Below, one piece after another: positions 44,575-56,473 of a stretch of DNA of 58,000 bases. The notes beneath the pieces are model-generated. The model was not told the DNA's origin. It saw nothing but the letters and a program-made list of their open reading frames with translations, and ran no database searches. Source of the DNA: Adiantum capillus-veneris (taxonomy: Eukaryota > Streptophyta > Polypodiopsida > Polypodiales > Pteridaceae); contig CM043964.1 in the NCBI GenBank assembly GCA_014529385.2, forward strand, positions 2,088,997 to 2,146,996. The letters run 5' to 3'. The first letter of the stretch is position 1. Each line of letters begins with the position of its first letter. The translations under genes were made by a program, and so were the position numbers.

Positions 44575-45301
44575 CTGATTTTGGCAAGGCATTATCACAC
44601 ACACACTCACACAATCTCATGTGTGAAGCAAGAAGACTCTCTCTCCTTCTCAAGCTTTAATGGAAAGCTCATCATCTACTCCAAGCTTGTGAGAAGGGAG
44701 GCCTACACCAACAACTCTTGGCTTTGTGATGCAAATCCAACCAAGAGCCAAGCTCCAATGCATGCTCACCTCCTCTACCATGCTAATTACTAAGCTATGC
44801 TAAGCTGTTATGAGTGATTATGAGAGGAGATATACTTCTTTCTTGTAAGAATACTCCTTCTTCCTCTCAATCTACTCTCATACCCCGCTAGCTCTCACCA
44901 TCTTCGAAGGTGTGTGGGGTCTTGGGTCTGAGACTGTGAGTGAATTGATGTTGTGTTTTATAAGTGTGTGCATGGTGCTTGAAACTTCCATCTTCATTAC
45001 ACCAGCAAGTTATTGAAGGAACACAAAGTATTGTATTGTAAAATGTCTCCCTTGATGGGGGAAACCTATAATACAAAGGCTTTTGGAGGGGAGACCGGCT
45101 CCATGTAAATCCGGTCCTCAACTGTTGTCAATAGCTTAATTTATCTCTCTCATGCCTATCTAACTAGGTGTTATGCTTTTAGTTGCTCTCTCCATCCAAG
45201 CACTCTTGCTATGCTCATTAGGAATCTATTCTAATGAAATACTCACTATGTTTATGCTATTTTCCGTTGCACACAAGTTACTAGGCCATTAAATGTTACA
45301 T
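43700..45301 (+). repeat. Probable 5' LTR of element D1
   Basis: The end ...AATGTTACA just before a PBS is clear; the start is uncertain. It contains eight CCAAT/ATTGG boxes in 44140-44442, the phrase GGGGACACATGTCA twice (44086-44099 and 44394-44407), an AC repeat (about 44022-44044) and a (GA)n repeat (44503-44572). No ORF of note. Confidence 0.45.
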
Positions 45302-45313
45302 TGGTATCAGAGC
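45302..45313 (+). promoter_or_regulatory. D1 primer binding site
   Basis: TTGGTATCAGAGC directly after TTACA, complementary to initiator methionyl-tRNA. Confidence 0.8.
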
Positions 45314-45717
45314 ACAAGGTTTCTCTTTTCTTGCTCAAGAAGAGAGGTCCTCAAGCTAGCTATAAATGGTTGGTATTATTAATTGCAATCGAGTAAGAAG
45401 AATATGGATTTTTCAGCCTTGCATTGTGCCTGCTTCGTGCAGATAACGGGCATCACCATCGAGAGCTATGGTCTTAATAGTGGAGTCCTACGGGGCTTGC
45501 CTACGGCTTAACCACTATTAAGCTATTAGAAGCTTTACAGGAGCTGGTACCGTTTTGGTGTTGAAAGACCCTCTCTTCTAGTCCTTGCAATTCATGATAT
45601 TCGAGCCACTTGTACAGGAGCTTGAGTGTTGTTCTAAAGGGGTAAAGAGGAGTAGCAAATAGGGCTTGAAGTGCCAAAGTACACCAAAAAAAAAGTTTAC
45701 ACCTAAAAGTTGTTAGA

Positions 45718-46547
45718 ATGGCTGACAATAGTAAAGAGAGTAAAATTAATGTTGATAGCTTTGATTTTGCTAATGAGCAGGCTACCAATGGTGTCCCTAT
45801 GCTTGTTAACTACCTTGTTTCTAGGCTTCAACAAGCCATGGGCAATCCATCCCTCCAAAGTGAAGTGCAACAGCAGCTTCGTGCTCATGGGATTCTCCAA
45901 ACTCCCCACCAAGAAGAGAGAGTACCTAGGAAGCCTCCTTGTGAGACTTCCAAAAGAGGCCTCTCTCCGATTCGGGAAGAAGAAGACGATCCATATGAAG
46001 GGTTCAAAAATCTACTACTTGATGACGCATCTCCTTCCCATAGGAGAACTCAAGAACTCCCACCAAAAGAAACGAGAAAGAAGCGAGTCTCCTGCCACCT
46101 CGGCAGAGATGGCACCACGAAGATGGCGGGCAAAACGCTCTCCATCACCTCCTAAACGGAGAAGACCATCGCACACTTCTCCTCATCATAATTCAAAGAG
46201 GGATGATAGAAAACAAGAGAAGAAAAAGGCGAGAAAGAGGTCACCCTCTTCTCTATCTTCTTCATCCTCTTCCTCTTATGAATAAAGTGATGGTGCAGAC
46301 AAGGAGGAACAAGGTAAGAAAAAGGCGAGAAATAGGTCACCCTCTTCTCCATCTTCCTCAAATTCTTCATCTTCTAAAGAAAGCGATGGTGCAACTTTCG
46401 AACCACCAAAAAGAAGAGGCCATAGGAAATCCTATGCCGCGTGGCAAACGGTGAAGCTCCACGAACATAGAAAGCTTTAACAGCTTCCATCATGAAGCAG
46501 TTTTTGGCCACCGATGCCAAAGACAAAGTACTCACCGAATGACAAAG
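45718..46547 (+). pseudogene. D1 gag with SR-rich repeats, frameshifted and cut by G1b
   Basis: The ATG at 45718 starts ADNSKESKINVDSFDF and an open frame to 46155. Its natural continuation switches frame near 46075 into a Ser/Arg-rich part: RSPSPPKRRRPSHTSP, then KKARKRSPSSLSSSSSSS and KKARNRSPSSPSSSNSS, two related repeats, with a TAA between them at about 46282-46284. MKQFLATDAKDKVLTE follows near 46490-46540, and G1b's LTR starts at 46548. The family is an LTR-element gag; whether copia or gypsy is not clear. The SR-rich region may bind RNA or splicing factors, but that is inference. Confidence 0.55.
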
Positions 46548-46757
46548 TGTGCACGTATATCGCATGTGTGAATGCAAGGAACTTGGCTCCAAGCACACAA
46601 CAAGCCTAAACTAGTAAGCTCAAAGATAGCGATGGTGTGTCACTCACCGCTCTACGCTTGCTGTCGTGGAGGATTCCTCACCACCAAGAAGAGGGAGACC
46701 CCACTATGCCACGCTCAACTACCTCGCCGCCGTCGTGCCGCCACAATGCTCGATCAC

Positions 46758-46827
<70 letters not shown>

Positions 46828-47135
46828 GCATACACACACACACAAGGAGATGAAGAAGAAGAAGATGGAGATGGAGCAAGAGCACTCTTCAATTGCACAA
46901 ATGAGGGAATGAGTGAATTTTAGGTTTAGTTGACTTTCATATGAGCTCGCCCCATTCACACTTGGGCCCCCATGCTTAGCCAACTAATCTCTTGAATGTT
47001 CCAGTTAGAGTGCGCCTCTCATCGGCGATCACTCTTACCCTTTTCCTATTGGACCGACAAGCCCGGTACCTGACTCTACCAAATAAATAATACAACGTCC
47101 ATTGTAGGTGATAGGAATATGCGTGAGGGTTAACA
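46548..47135 (-). repeat. G1b 3' LTR
   Basis: 588 bp, TGTTAACCCTCACG to GTGCACA on the minus strand, preceded by the purine tract at 47136-47149. It has a (CT)n/(GA)n expansion at about 46757-46825, and the TATA reads TATGAAA instead of TATAAAA. Confidence 0.75.
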
Positions 47136-48775
47136 TGCCCCCCTTCCTGTTGTAGATTCTGTCCTCGGAAGCTATTGAGTTGAAGTTCGTTCGTCGAGGT
47201 GGAAGAGCCTTTGAGATGAGTGTCACTGCAAAATCAAACAAAATTGGCACAGTAATTGCATTCTTATATACAATTAAAAAGCATATGCATTTGTGGGTAG
47301 ACAATTTGATTGGTAACATAAATTTAAACCATTTGTCAGCAATAAACATTAAATTGCAATATAATCAAACGCATAAATAGTTGTAAAGATAAAAAATTAA
47401 ACAAGTCTGGGGTCGCTAATTTAACGATCGAAAGGCACTAAAGATCGACTATTAATACCATGGACAAGCTTCTTAATTTTCTCTGGTCAATTAAGTTGTT
47501 TAATCGCGAGAGCCAAGTATTTTATGTTCGAGGGTTGACTAGAGGCTATACCTAGAAGACCTTGTAGTTTAGCTACGATAAAAGGAATTTCTCATGAAAT
47601 CATTGCCTGACTAACTACCTTTTCTTTGACCCCCCAAAGTCTTTTCACATTGTTTCAATTTTGATGTGTGTGGTTATTTTGTATGCCTTGGGTGTTTTGC
47701 TTTTCATGGAAAAGCGCCCACACTGGGAACCTCTAGGACTCTAGTACCATAGGCGATACATGTGAGTGAAGTACCAATTCAAGCTAAGATTTCTCTTCCA
47801 GCTTAAGATTTTATATTGTGGCACTTTGATTTTATTTATTTTTTGGGTTCGTTTTCAGCATTTTAATTTTGTAACTTTGGGGGGTCATATAACACTGTTA
47901 CCCTCCCTAGGCTCATCACACTAGTAAACTCCCTTTAGAATACTTAAGCTAAAGGTCAATAGGGACCAAGCCCACTAGAAAGCCCTAGTACATTTATCAC
48001 AATGCTGCCTAAATCGGATTAAGAACCTAAGTAACCATTGATTATTAGGAAGGCATTCCCCATGGTATTAAAAGAAGATCTCTAACACCTAGCTTGGTCA
48101 AACTAGCTTAGTCGGACTACTTGATTTTTAAACCTAGACAAGTGATTATGACAAAAAATTACATTGAATTAAATGTTTGATACTAAGCAAATGTGCTGGA
48201 TATTATGCTATCAATCACAATTAAAGCAGACAAACATGGATGCAAAAAGATAAGGAGCAACACTAATGGACAAGAAACACCTGTTTGTGTTGATGGTCGT
48301 GCTTGATTTGAAGTGTGAATGAGAGAAAGATCCCATGAAGGTCCAAATCCTAACAACAGCAACAACGTTCCTGTACACACTAAGAAACACAAAGAATACC
48401 TCTAGGAGGCACATCACTGGGAAGAAAGAACTTTGCTAATCATTAAACTCTAAAACAGAAACACTCCTATTGTACTAATCCTACCTACCCTCCATCACTC
48501 GAGTGATGAGGATCAAAGGTGTTTAATGACATAGGTCTTTCTTTCAGTGTACCAGATGTGAATGTGTAGGTATGGGTCAATGTTTTGACTTTTATTGTAC
48601 ATAGTTGTTTGCTAATTGTTCTTGCTCTTTATTACCTAAGATTGGGAGATTGAGAGGTCAGGGAGGAAGGTTGAGAGGGAAGAAATTGAATGATGGATTT
48701 TAGCAAACACTCCCCCCTTCCTTGGGTAGATCATACTGTTTGAAATGTGCTCGTCACCCTTTGAAACCAATTGTT
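47136..48775 (-). other. G1b 3' non-coding region
   Basis: It aligns with G1's 3' region (14592-14680 and 19090-20389). Polypurine tracts are at 48709-48723 and 47136-47149 (as their complements). No coding signal. Confidence 0.7.
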
Positions 48776-49456
48776 TCAATTTGTAATAGGTGAGGATTTT
48801 TGCCAATAGTTTTCTATTACCTTAGGTGCCTCATCGAGTTGTAAGGGTGGTAAGTTACTCTCCCAGGATCGAACTTGAAGTGGTTCATTAGGTGATTCTT
48901 GAATACTGGGAGGTGTGGATTCCTTTGTAGCTTTATGGAGGTTCACTATTGTAGGTGGAGGTTGTGGAGAAGCTTTTATTTCCGTATAGGACCTACATGA
49001 AGAGCAAGAAGCTTTATTTGACTTCCCTGTTCTTGGGCTAGGTGGAACAAATCGTTCTTTCTTTGGTACCCAAACTAGCTCTGGAGCGGGTGTGTAACAT
49101 TCTGTGATTTTTTTCTTTCCACAATCGTCGATTCGTTTTGGAGCTACAAGATTGAGCTCACATGGGTCGGGTGATAGGTAAGAACACAATCTACGTTTTG
49201 ACACCCAGATTTGATCATTTCCTTGATAGTAGCCTTGGGCTTCCAATAGTCGTTTAGGAATCCACCGCCACGTTTCCTTACATTTCTTGGAGCGAGTGGG
49301 ACGTTTCTTACAAGGCTTTTGTTTTTTAGCATTAACCATGGTCACTAAAGAATATTTAGGGACCCACTTGTATGTTTTCTTTGTTATATTAGGATGAGTC
49401 TTGTCAGAAGCTATATGCATTTCTCTTAGCATATTTAAGGGTACGGGCATGTCCAA
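48776..49456 (-). pseudogene. G1b tail ORF with W-[VI]-P-K repeats
   Basis: 226 codons are open. The first residues (PLNMLREMHIASD) come from the pol linker and are fused to KTHPNITKKTYKWVPK of the tail, so the deletion made a new joint. The motifs KWVPKYSL, RWIPKRLL, IWVSKRRL and VWVPKKERFVPPS follow in the same order as in G1, then a Ser/Pro/Thr-rich end (PPTIVNLHKATKES). Open for its full length while gag and pol are decayed. Function unknown. Confidence 0.65.
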
Positions 49457-49766
49457 AGACCTTGATCTTGAGATCTTCTAGCATCCCAATAGGTTTAACA
49501 ATAGACCCATTGGCCATCTTCACTACTATAGTTGTGGTCGCAAGATGAGGTCTTCCCATAGTTTCCCAACAATTTTTAGTCACAATGCTAACCCCAACGC
49601 CACCATCAAGGATTCCCTTCACAGTTAATCCCTTAGTAGTGATTGGTATGGTCGCATTGGATTCATCACCCTCAAAGTATTGTCCCAACTTGTTAACAGG
49701 TATTTCTATAACAAGGTTCTCATCTAGGTTGGGTTGTGGATCTAAGTGTTCCTCTTCTATTGGCAT
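49440..49766 (-). pseudogene. G1b protease fragment
   Basis: Near-identical to G1's first protease (ILDGGVGVSIVT, HLATTTIVVK) but truncated at KVFGH, where the deletion joint begins. Confidence 0.8.
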
Positions 49767-51690
49767 CTCCTAGCTCCATCCATCTGTGAAAATTGTGGTA
49801 GCCCAAACTTCAGTTCTCCATTGAGGAAGGCTCAAAGAGCTGAGACTAGCTCAGGGTCTTTATATAGTTTGGACATGATGGTGGTTCTAACTTCTGAAGA
49901 CATGAAATCCATCAATTTGGCAATGTATAACGGCACCTTTTGGACTTCACTCCTTTGACGTGGGGAGGATGGGATCTCCATTTCTTCGATAGGATCAAGT
50001 GGTCCCTCTGTAAACATTCTTTCCATCAAGAAGTGAGTACGCCCACTTTCCCATGACTTTATGTCACTTTCTTCTTGGATGACACTAGGTATATCTAAGG
50101 GTCTATGGACTTGGTGAGGTTGTTGTTGCGTAGGGAACATGGTGTCTATAATCTGGATCTGCCTAGGTGCGGTTCTAGATCTCTTTGGGTATCTTCTACC
50201 AAACTCCTTAATTGCTTGAGTCGCTCGATCTCCTCTGTAGGGTTTGGATAAGTTCCTATCTTCTTCTTGGATCCTGGCCATTATGGCTCATGAAGGTCTT
50301 CCTTGTTGGTTTCTATCTTCGTGGTCGCTTTGGTCTCCATGATTTCACATGAATCAGAATCCTCTTCAGTGTCATTCATATATACGGGGTCGTCACCAGT
50401 CCCTATGTTGGTCTTTGAACTGGGATCTGACTTCGCTGCTTTTCACGATCTCTTCCTTCGTGTTTTCTTCTTTTTATGAGATTCGGAAATTGATGTCGTG
50501 TCTTCAAGAATATAATTTTGTTTTTGGAGCATCCATCGTGTGAGTATATTTACCAGTACCACGGGTGTACTTTGTGATGGCTCCTCGGTAACTTCGATCA
50601 AGTTTAATGGCGTGATCTTCGGTGCATTTGGATTATTTGGACATTGGGCGATCAAATGATCTATGCCACATCGATTACACATGAGTATCGGCATTGTAGA
50701 CGTGCTCACTTGATTGGTTTGCATTAGTGTGGAGTTCTTTTGTATCCTAATAGGACACTCGGGTACACGATGTGGACCTCCACACTCATAGCATTGAAGA
50801 GGTGGTCTCTTAGCAGTGTAAATGATATTTTGGCCTCTTACCGCAAGAGCAGCTACTTGATATACAGGTTTGACTTGTCCCCAATAGTCCTCCATGTAGT
50901 ATTGGAATTTCTTCGAGCCCATCCATCCCATAGGCAATATTAAGATCTATATCTTACTCACAACCTTCCAAACAAGCAATAGATGACTCACAACCCACTT
51001 GATTCACAGAAGTGATTCTCGGATGTGGTGGTTGCGGTCCTAGCACTGGAGGTGGTAAGGGTGTTGTTTGAACAACATTTTGGGCCCTAGGGACCATGTG
51101 TTGTGTTGTTTGTTCAAGAGGTGGGGCAGGCATCAATGCAGGCACTCGAGGTGTGTCTGTCCATGCTAAGGTTGGTCTATTGGCCATCGCGCGCTTAAAT
51201 ACTATGCAATCCTTAGCTTGATGACCATACCTTCCACAGGCATTGCAATTACCATTGAATTTTACTCTAAAAGTAGGGCATTCACTGGTACTATGCGGTC
51301 CATAGCATACTGAGCACCATTGTTGCTCCCTTCTTGGATACATATGATTGTTTTGCGGAGCAGGATTGTCTCTAAGACTCTCTTGAATAGCCTTGGTGAG
51401 ATCTGCTAAAGTCATCTCAGATATCTTTTGCTCCTTAGCAATAGGCTTTAGGGTCATTAGCTGATGCCCTGATGCTTGCGAGCTAATAGCTGGTTTAGTC
51501 TCAACAGACACTCTTTCTCCTTGAATCATTAAATTATCCTCCAATTGGATCGCATTGGTGGTGACTGCTTCCCAAGTGGTGATACCTCTAATGACTAGGC
51601 CATTGTAGATATCCTCATGTCATAATCCCCTAATGAATCTATCAAGAAATTGGTTATTGTTGAAACGCTCATTTGGATTACAACGAGAAT
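49767..51690 (-). pseudogene. G1b gag with zinc knuckles, 5' truncated
   Basis: The frame is interrupted several times (open pieces 51544-50954, 50937-50443, 50281-49832). CSVCYGPHSTSECP, CGRYGHQAKDC, CYECGGPHRVPEC and CNRCGIDHLIAQC correspond to G1's knuckles. The second of these, CGRYGHQAKDC, keeps the Gly-His spacing lost in G1. The first residues, SRCNPNERFNNNQFLDRF, abut copia integrase sequence at 51690. Confidence 0.85.
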
Positions 51691-52332
51691 AGCTCATTTC
51701 ACCTTCTTCCCCATAACCTAGGAAGACTCCTTTAATGGACTTCATATCAAGCTTTGTTCTCAAGTCATTGCGTACATGAACAAAAGCTTCGGAGTCGAAT
51801 ACTCTCAAATGATCGTAAGAGGCAGGTTTGCCAGACCAAACCTCCTCTGGAATGTCATTTTTCAGTGTACTATTAGGAGAGCGATTGCAAATATGAACTG
51901 CAGTTTTCAATGCCTCTCCCCAAAACTCTTGGAAAAGATTAACGGTGGACAACATGCAACGCACTCTCGCATAAAGTACGATTATACCTCTCGGCCACAC
52001 CGTTAGAAGACGGATTATAAGGGGATGTCAACTCCCTTTTAATCCCATTTTCATCACAAAAACGCTGAAATTCAGAAGATACATACTCTCCTCCATCATC
52101 AGATCTGAGACATTTAAGCTTAGTACTCTTTTGCGTAGTGTCAAAAGCATGAAACTTCTTAAAAGCATTAAAAGTTTCACTCTTTACTTTTCAACAAATG
52201 CACCCATCCTTTCCTAGTACAGTCATCAATGAATGTTTCAAAATACAATGCACCACCAAAAGACTTAACAGGCATAGTGCATACATTGGAGTGAATTAGA
52301 TCAAGAGGATTAGCTTTGCGAGAGACACCAGA
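51691..52332 (-). pseudogene. C2 integrase remnant
   Basis: After the stop at 52333 the reading has HSNVCTMP, where the first catalytic Asp is Asn, then DDGGEYVSSEFQ and NGVAERYNRTL, several frame breaks, and EVWSGKPASYDHLRVF. It ends at GYGEEGEMSY, where intact copia proteins continue towards RT. The integrase is inactive. Confidence 0.8.
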
Positions 52333-53577
52333 TTAATAAGAAGATTTCTTTTGCTTCTCATAAAGACAATCGTTACAAAAATCCAAGTTTTTGCCTTTTA
52401 CATCAACCCTTTTCAGAGAGGAAAGCACATCAATACCCTTTTGGCTCATATGGCCAAGTCTCTTATGCCACAATTCCGTGCGTGAAGCAACGTCAGCAAC
52501 AACAAGAAACTTGCCAGGCAAAGCTTTGCATCGAAGATAGTACAAAGTACCTCTTTTAGACCCTTTTGCAACAAGCATAGAGCCCTTAAGCAACTTCCAC
52601 GAACCCCCAACAAAGATGGTAGTATAACCATGTGCATCTAACTGGCCAACAGATAGCAAACTTTTCTTAATGCTTGGTACAAACCTGACATCATTCAACA
52701 CAAGCTCTTGACCATTGTTAAGAGCCAAACGCATAGTACCCATTCCCTCAATATTGCAAGCAAAATTACCACCAAGGTACACCTTGCCATAATTGCTTGC
52801 AACATATGTAGCAAAACACTCCAAAGATGGAGTCACATGGAATGAAGCACCAGAATCCATTGTCCATGACTGCGATAGGCCATCATTAGCACTGAGCAAT
52901 GCATCAATGACATCTTTCTTTGAGATAAGCAAGTCTTCTGCATTAGCTATTACCAAATCTAAGGGGCATGAAGCCGCAATCAAGATTTCCTCAATGTGTG
53001 ACAACTCCTCAATGACCACACTAGAGGATACATTTGCATTCTCAGCATCCCTGGAGGAATCACCTGTTGATTTTCCCCCTTTCTTCTCATCTTTCTTCTT
53101 TTTATCTTGCGTTTCCTTCTTCCTTTCCTGCTCTTTCTTGAAATACCTGCAATCGGGTTTCTTGTGACCCTTTTTGCCACATTGATAACAAGTGACATCC
53201 TTATCTTTTGTCTTGCTCTTACTTCTATTTTGAGTCCTGTTGCCGGCATCACGCTTTTGATTTCTATCTCTTGCATTATAGGCAGAACTGCCACCTTCCC
53301 CACTAGACTTGCGTCTAATCTCTTCATTATGGATAGACCCTCTCACACCGTCATACGTGAGGGTGGAACTATTGCTCAAGGAGACAACCAAGGTTTCCCA
53401 AGTATCTGGCAATGTCATAAGCAAGAAAATAGCTTTCAGCTTATCATCGAATTGCTGAAGCCCACTGTCCTGCAATTGACTCAACACACCTGTAAAAGCA
53501 CTCAAATGCTCAGAAGCTGACTTCGAGTCATCAAGCTGCATATTCACCAACTTTCGCATCAAATGCACCTGGTTCAC
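52333..53577 (-). pseudogene. C2 gag C-terminal part, knuckle, protease and pre-integrase
   Basis: The 414-codon ORF shows AIFLLMTLPDTWETL (gag), a basic linker, CYQCGKKGHKKPDC (knuckle), WTMDSGASFHVTP (protease active site) and LWHKRLGHMSQKGIDVL (pre-integrase). It ends with TAA at 52333-52335. It is joined to the N-terminal ORF through a frameshift near 53600. Confidence 0.9.
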
Positions 53578-53590
53578 AGGCGTGGTGTTT

Positions 53591-53884
53591 TCATAATTGG
53601 ACTTTTAGCTTTTGCCATATTGCATAAGCAGAGTCCAAACGCTTGATGTGTGTCAAAATGTCATCATTGATAGCCATTTTGATGTAGGCCATAGCCTTCT
53701 TATTCAACCTGGCCCACTCTTTGTCAGACAAACCTGGCGGCTTATTCTCTTCCAATGTATCTTCACAATCCTTTAAGAAAAGGATACCTTGCATGCGTTC
53801 TTGCCAGAGGTCGAAGCCTTGACCATCTAACCGTTCGATTTTTATCAAACTTTTAGTGTTAGATGCGAAAGAGGAAGAAGCCAT
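53591..53884 (-). pseudogene. C2 gag N-terminal part
   Basis: ATG at 53884. IERLDGQGFDLWQERMQGIL and AIWQKLK are the start of a copia gag (UBN2/DUF4219 type). A one-base loss near 53605 moves the rest to another frame. Confidence 0.88.
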
Positions 53885-54307
53885 TTTAATTCAACCACAA
53901 GTGTGTAACCAAGAGAGATGCAATAGGCTGAAAATTTCAACATACAGGAGCAACCACAAGACTTTGCATACGATAGAACATAATTTCTTTACATGAAATT
54001 GTCCAAATTTGAAATCTCAGCTGAAAAGAGCAATTTCAAGCACGTGCACTTAGCTTTTCACTCAATTTGTCGCGACAAACATCAATACATGTAATCCCAC
54101 AACTTTGGTATACATGCGAATTGCTGTTTTGACCTGTTATAACCTGTAAATCACCTGTTTTGACCTAAAAACAACATGTTTTGGCAGTTTTGGTGACCAC
54201 TTTGACTCTGGAAGCAAGGGGTTTCGCGATGGAAGCGAAATTGATCGCGAGAGAGCAATTTTAACTCACTGTCTGCAAACTACGCAGGGCTGTTTTGAAA
54301 CCCTAGG
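53885..54307 (-). other. C2 leader
   Basis: Non-coding stretch between PBS and gag. It contains ACAGGT-type short repeats but not the hairpin motif of C1, N1 and T1. Confidence 0.6.
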
Positions 54308-54319
54308 GCTCTGATACCA
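54308..54319 (-). promoter_or_regulatory. C2 primer binding site
   Basis: GCTCTGATACCA on the plus strand, that is TGGTATCAGAGC on the element strand, two bases from the LTR. Confidence 0.93.
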
Positions 54320-54321
54320 GT

Positions 54322-54601
54322 TGAAAGCGCGAAGCAAAAGGTACTGGTCAGTGCGCGTCGCGATGTAGTGCAGGATTGGGGCAAGAAGCAGGAGGCAGAG
54401 TGCAGCAGAGAGGAAGCGCTAGGGATGGAAGTAGGGAGAGAGAGAGAGAGCTCACATTTTTGGGGAAAACTCAATAAGCGAGTTTTGGGTTTTCCCACTT
54501 TTATCATAAGTGACTTTAAAAAGTTGTGTCCAGGTTCAATATGAACCTGCACAAAGTATAAAAATGTACAAAAAGGGGTTATTTAGGCCTTTAACCCAAC
54601 A
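54322..54601 (-). repeat. C2 5' LTR
   Basis: 280 bp. On the minus strand it starts TGTTGGGTTAAAGGCC and ends CGCGCTTTCA. No partner LTR is left in the window, so neither age nor target duplication can be read. Confidence 0.85.
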
Positions 54602-54798
54602 GGCGGCTCTCTCAACAAGAGAGACACTAATCACATCATGCATATTGTCTGGATCAAAACAATATGATAAAACGTTGACCCTTTACATGACCATAACACT
54701 TCATGAGAGACTCATTGATGTGTGTGTCAAAGACATGACAAGATTCAGCTTGGTTCATTAAAGTGCTTTTGGATGCTGTGAGGTGGGGCTGTCTTAGG

Positions 54799-55994
54799 AC
54801 TAGCCTTCTTAATGTGACCCTTGACGTGACATTGATAACATCTACCTTTCTTAGCATAAATCACTTGTTCTTCAACCGTGATGTATCCTCCTATAATTCA
54901 TGTGCAGCTTTTTCATCCGGGGTTAGCTTAGGTTTTCAGGTGCTTTAGCTTAACCCTTAGATTCATTATTAGAGTTCTTTTCCGAAGAATAAGAGGAAGA
55001 TGAGCCATAAGAGTTACCATTCTTACCATTCTTACCGTTCTTACCGTTCTTACCATTCTGCGTGTTCTGAGAATTCTGAGAGGTTCGTTGAGACGTCTTG
55101 TTCTCCTTAGGCTTTCCCTTATTGTGCTTCATCTCTTGTGCGAGAGCAATTGTTACCGCCTTGTTGAGATCGATTGGATCAAGTACCTCCACATCAAACT
55201 TGATATACTCGTGCAATCCATAAAGGAATGCCTCCTTGCGCTTCACATTCGATTTGCATAATTGAGTGCCAAGCTGCAAAACACGATTAGAGAAAGACAT
55301 AACTGGCATACCATTTTGCTTGAGAGCACGCCAATCGTCCTTCAATCGTGAGAGGTACTGAGGTGGCATAAACCGCGCTTTGAGCTTGTCTTGAAAATCG
55401 GCCCAACTGAAGGAGGGGCGTGAGTTCATCGGCTTCCTCTAGGTGCGCAGCTAACTGTGCCTCTTGCCATGTATGGTACCAATTGATGGCATCATCGGCA
55501 AGATACATAGCTGTCGTCAAAACCTTGCTATTTCCTGTCTTCTTAGTAATGGCAAAATAAGCATTAAATTGATGCAACCAAGAATGAATAACCGTAGAAT
55601 CCATCTTACCATCATACTTACTGAACTGGATCTTCTCTGTGACATGGTTGTTGGATTTCGAATCTCGGCTTGCACCACTTGATGAACTACCAACATCTTT
55701 GGCTGGCTCGAACTTCGAGGTGAGAACATGTTGGAACAACTCTTGCATGCGTCGTTCACTCTGTTCCGCACGCTCTGCCTGTCTTTCCTCGGCCGCTAAA
55801 CGATTCGCTTCTTGTTGTGCCATCATGTCCAGCATTGTCTTGACCAAAGCCTCCATTGAATTTGGTACAATCTGTGGCGTAGATGGGGAAGGGGGAGGGT
55901 CGGGAAAACCTCCTGGTGGGGAAAACTCTTCTTTGCCACTCCCACGCTCACCACCTCCATGCGAAGTATCCATTCCGCTTCGGGTGATGACCAT
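54799..55994 (-). pseudogene. G2 gag, frameshifted
   Basis: ORF 55994-55287 has MEALVKTMLDMMAQQEANRL (coiled-coil-like, Glu/Arg-rich), KIQFSKYDGKMDSTVIHSWL and INWYHTWQEAQ. It continues in another frame (55429-54950) with FSWADFQDKLKARFMPPQYL and a repeated NGK stretch (about 55021-55066). Further frame breaks lead to a knuckle-like CYQCHVKGHIKKAS (54799-54840), where the last Cys is Ser. The family is the Retrotrans_gag type of Ty3. Confidence 0.8.
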
Positions 55995-56460
55995 ACACTG
56001 TGATCTTGGTTCTTAAGTTCTCGAGGAACGTGGGTTCTTGTGGGTCTTCGGTTCTGGGGTTCTTGGGGGTCTTGAGTTCTTGAGGTTCTTGAGGGTCTTG
56101 AGGTTCTTCTTTCGCTTGCAATCTGTGTTAGAGAAGGATCTTCTCTTCACCCGAGTTCTGCTCTTTTCCGCAGGCGCACCCTTTGGCGGCCTTGCGTTCA
56201 CACCAAGGTTGCTTTTTCCTACCTCAAGTCGATTGGCCGGCCGCTAAGTGCACGGTCTGCTCTCAATGAGTGAGAAGAGGCACAAGGGGAGGCTGGACAA
56301 GCCCTTCTTTCTTGGGTTTCCTGTCACTCTTCAAAACACGATAAGGAATCGACACGCCCAAGAGGTCTTGGGTTATGTGCGACCGCAACAAGCAAAAAAA
56401 TTAAAATAAAATCTGTGGTTCTTGTGGTTCTTTCCTTTAGTGATACAGAACACTGCCAAA
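55995..56460 (-). other. G2 leader with a GGTTCTTG-type minisatellite
   Basis: 56015-56110 consists of variants of GGTTCTTG and GGTCTTG in irregular order, and the phrase recurs at about 56415. No ORF of note on the element strand. Confidence 0.7.
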
Positions 56461-56472
56461 GCTCTGATACCA
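56461..56472 (-). promoter_or_regulatory. G2 primer binding site
   Basis: GCTCTGATACCA on the plus strand, one base from the LTR end. Confidence 0.9.
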
Positions 56473-56473
56473 A

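Larger units (their letters stand above)
46548..51690 (-). mobile_element. Internally deleted G1-family copy G1b
   Basis: Reading the minus strand from 51690: gag core, knuckles, PR1 fragment, tail ORF, 3' non-coding region, LTR. RT, RNase H, integrase and PR2 are missing: sequence matching G1 about 3727 joins that matching about 9697, and shortly after it joins that matching about 13911. The 5' end is lost and fused to copia C2. The 3' LTR ends at 46548 within D1. Confidence 0.8.
51691..54601 (-). mobile_element. Ty1/copia element C2, 3' half missing
   Basis: On the minus strand: 5' LTR (54601-54322), PBS, leader, gag, protease, GAG-pre-integrase and most of integrase, ending abruptly at 51691 in G1b gag. 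RT, RNase H and 3' LTR are gone. C2 lies within G2, whose gag side continues at 54602. Confidence 0.85.
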
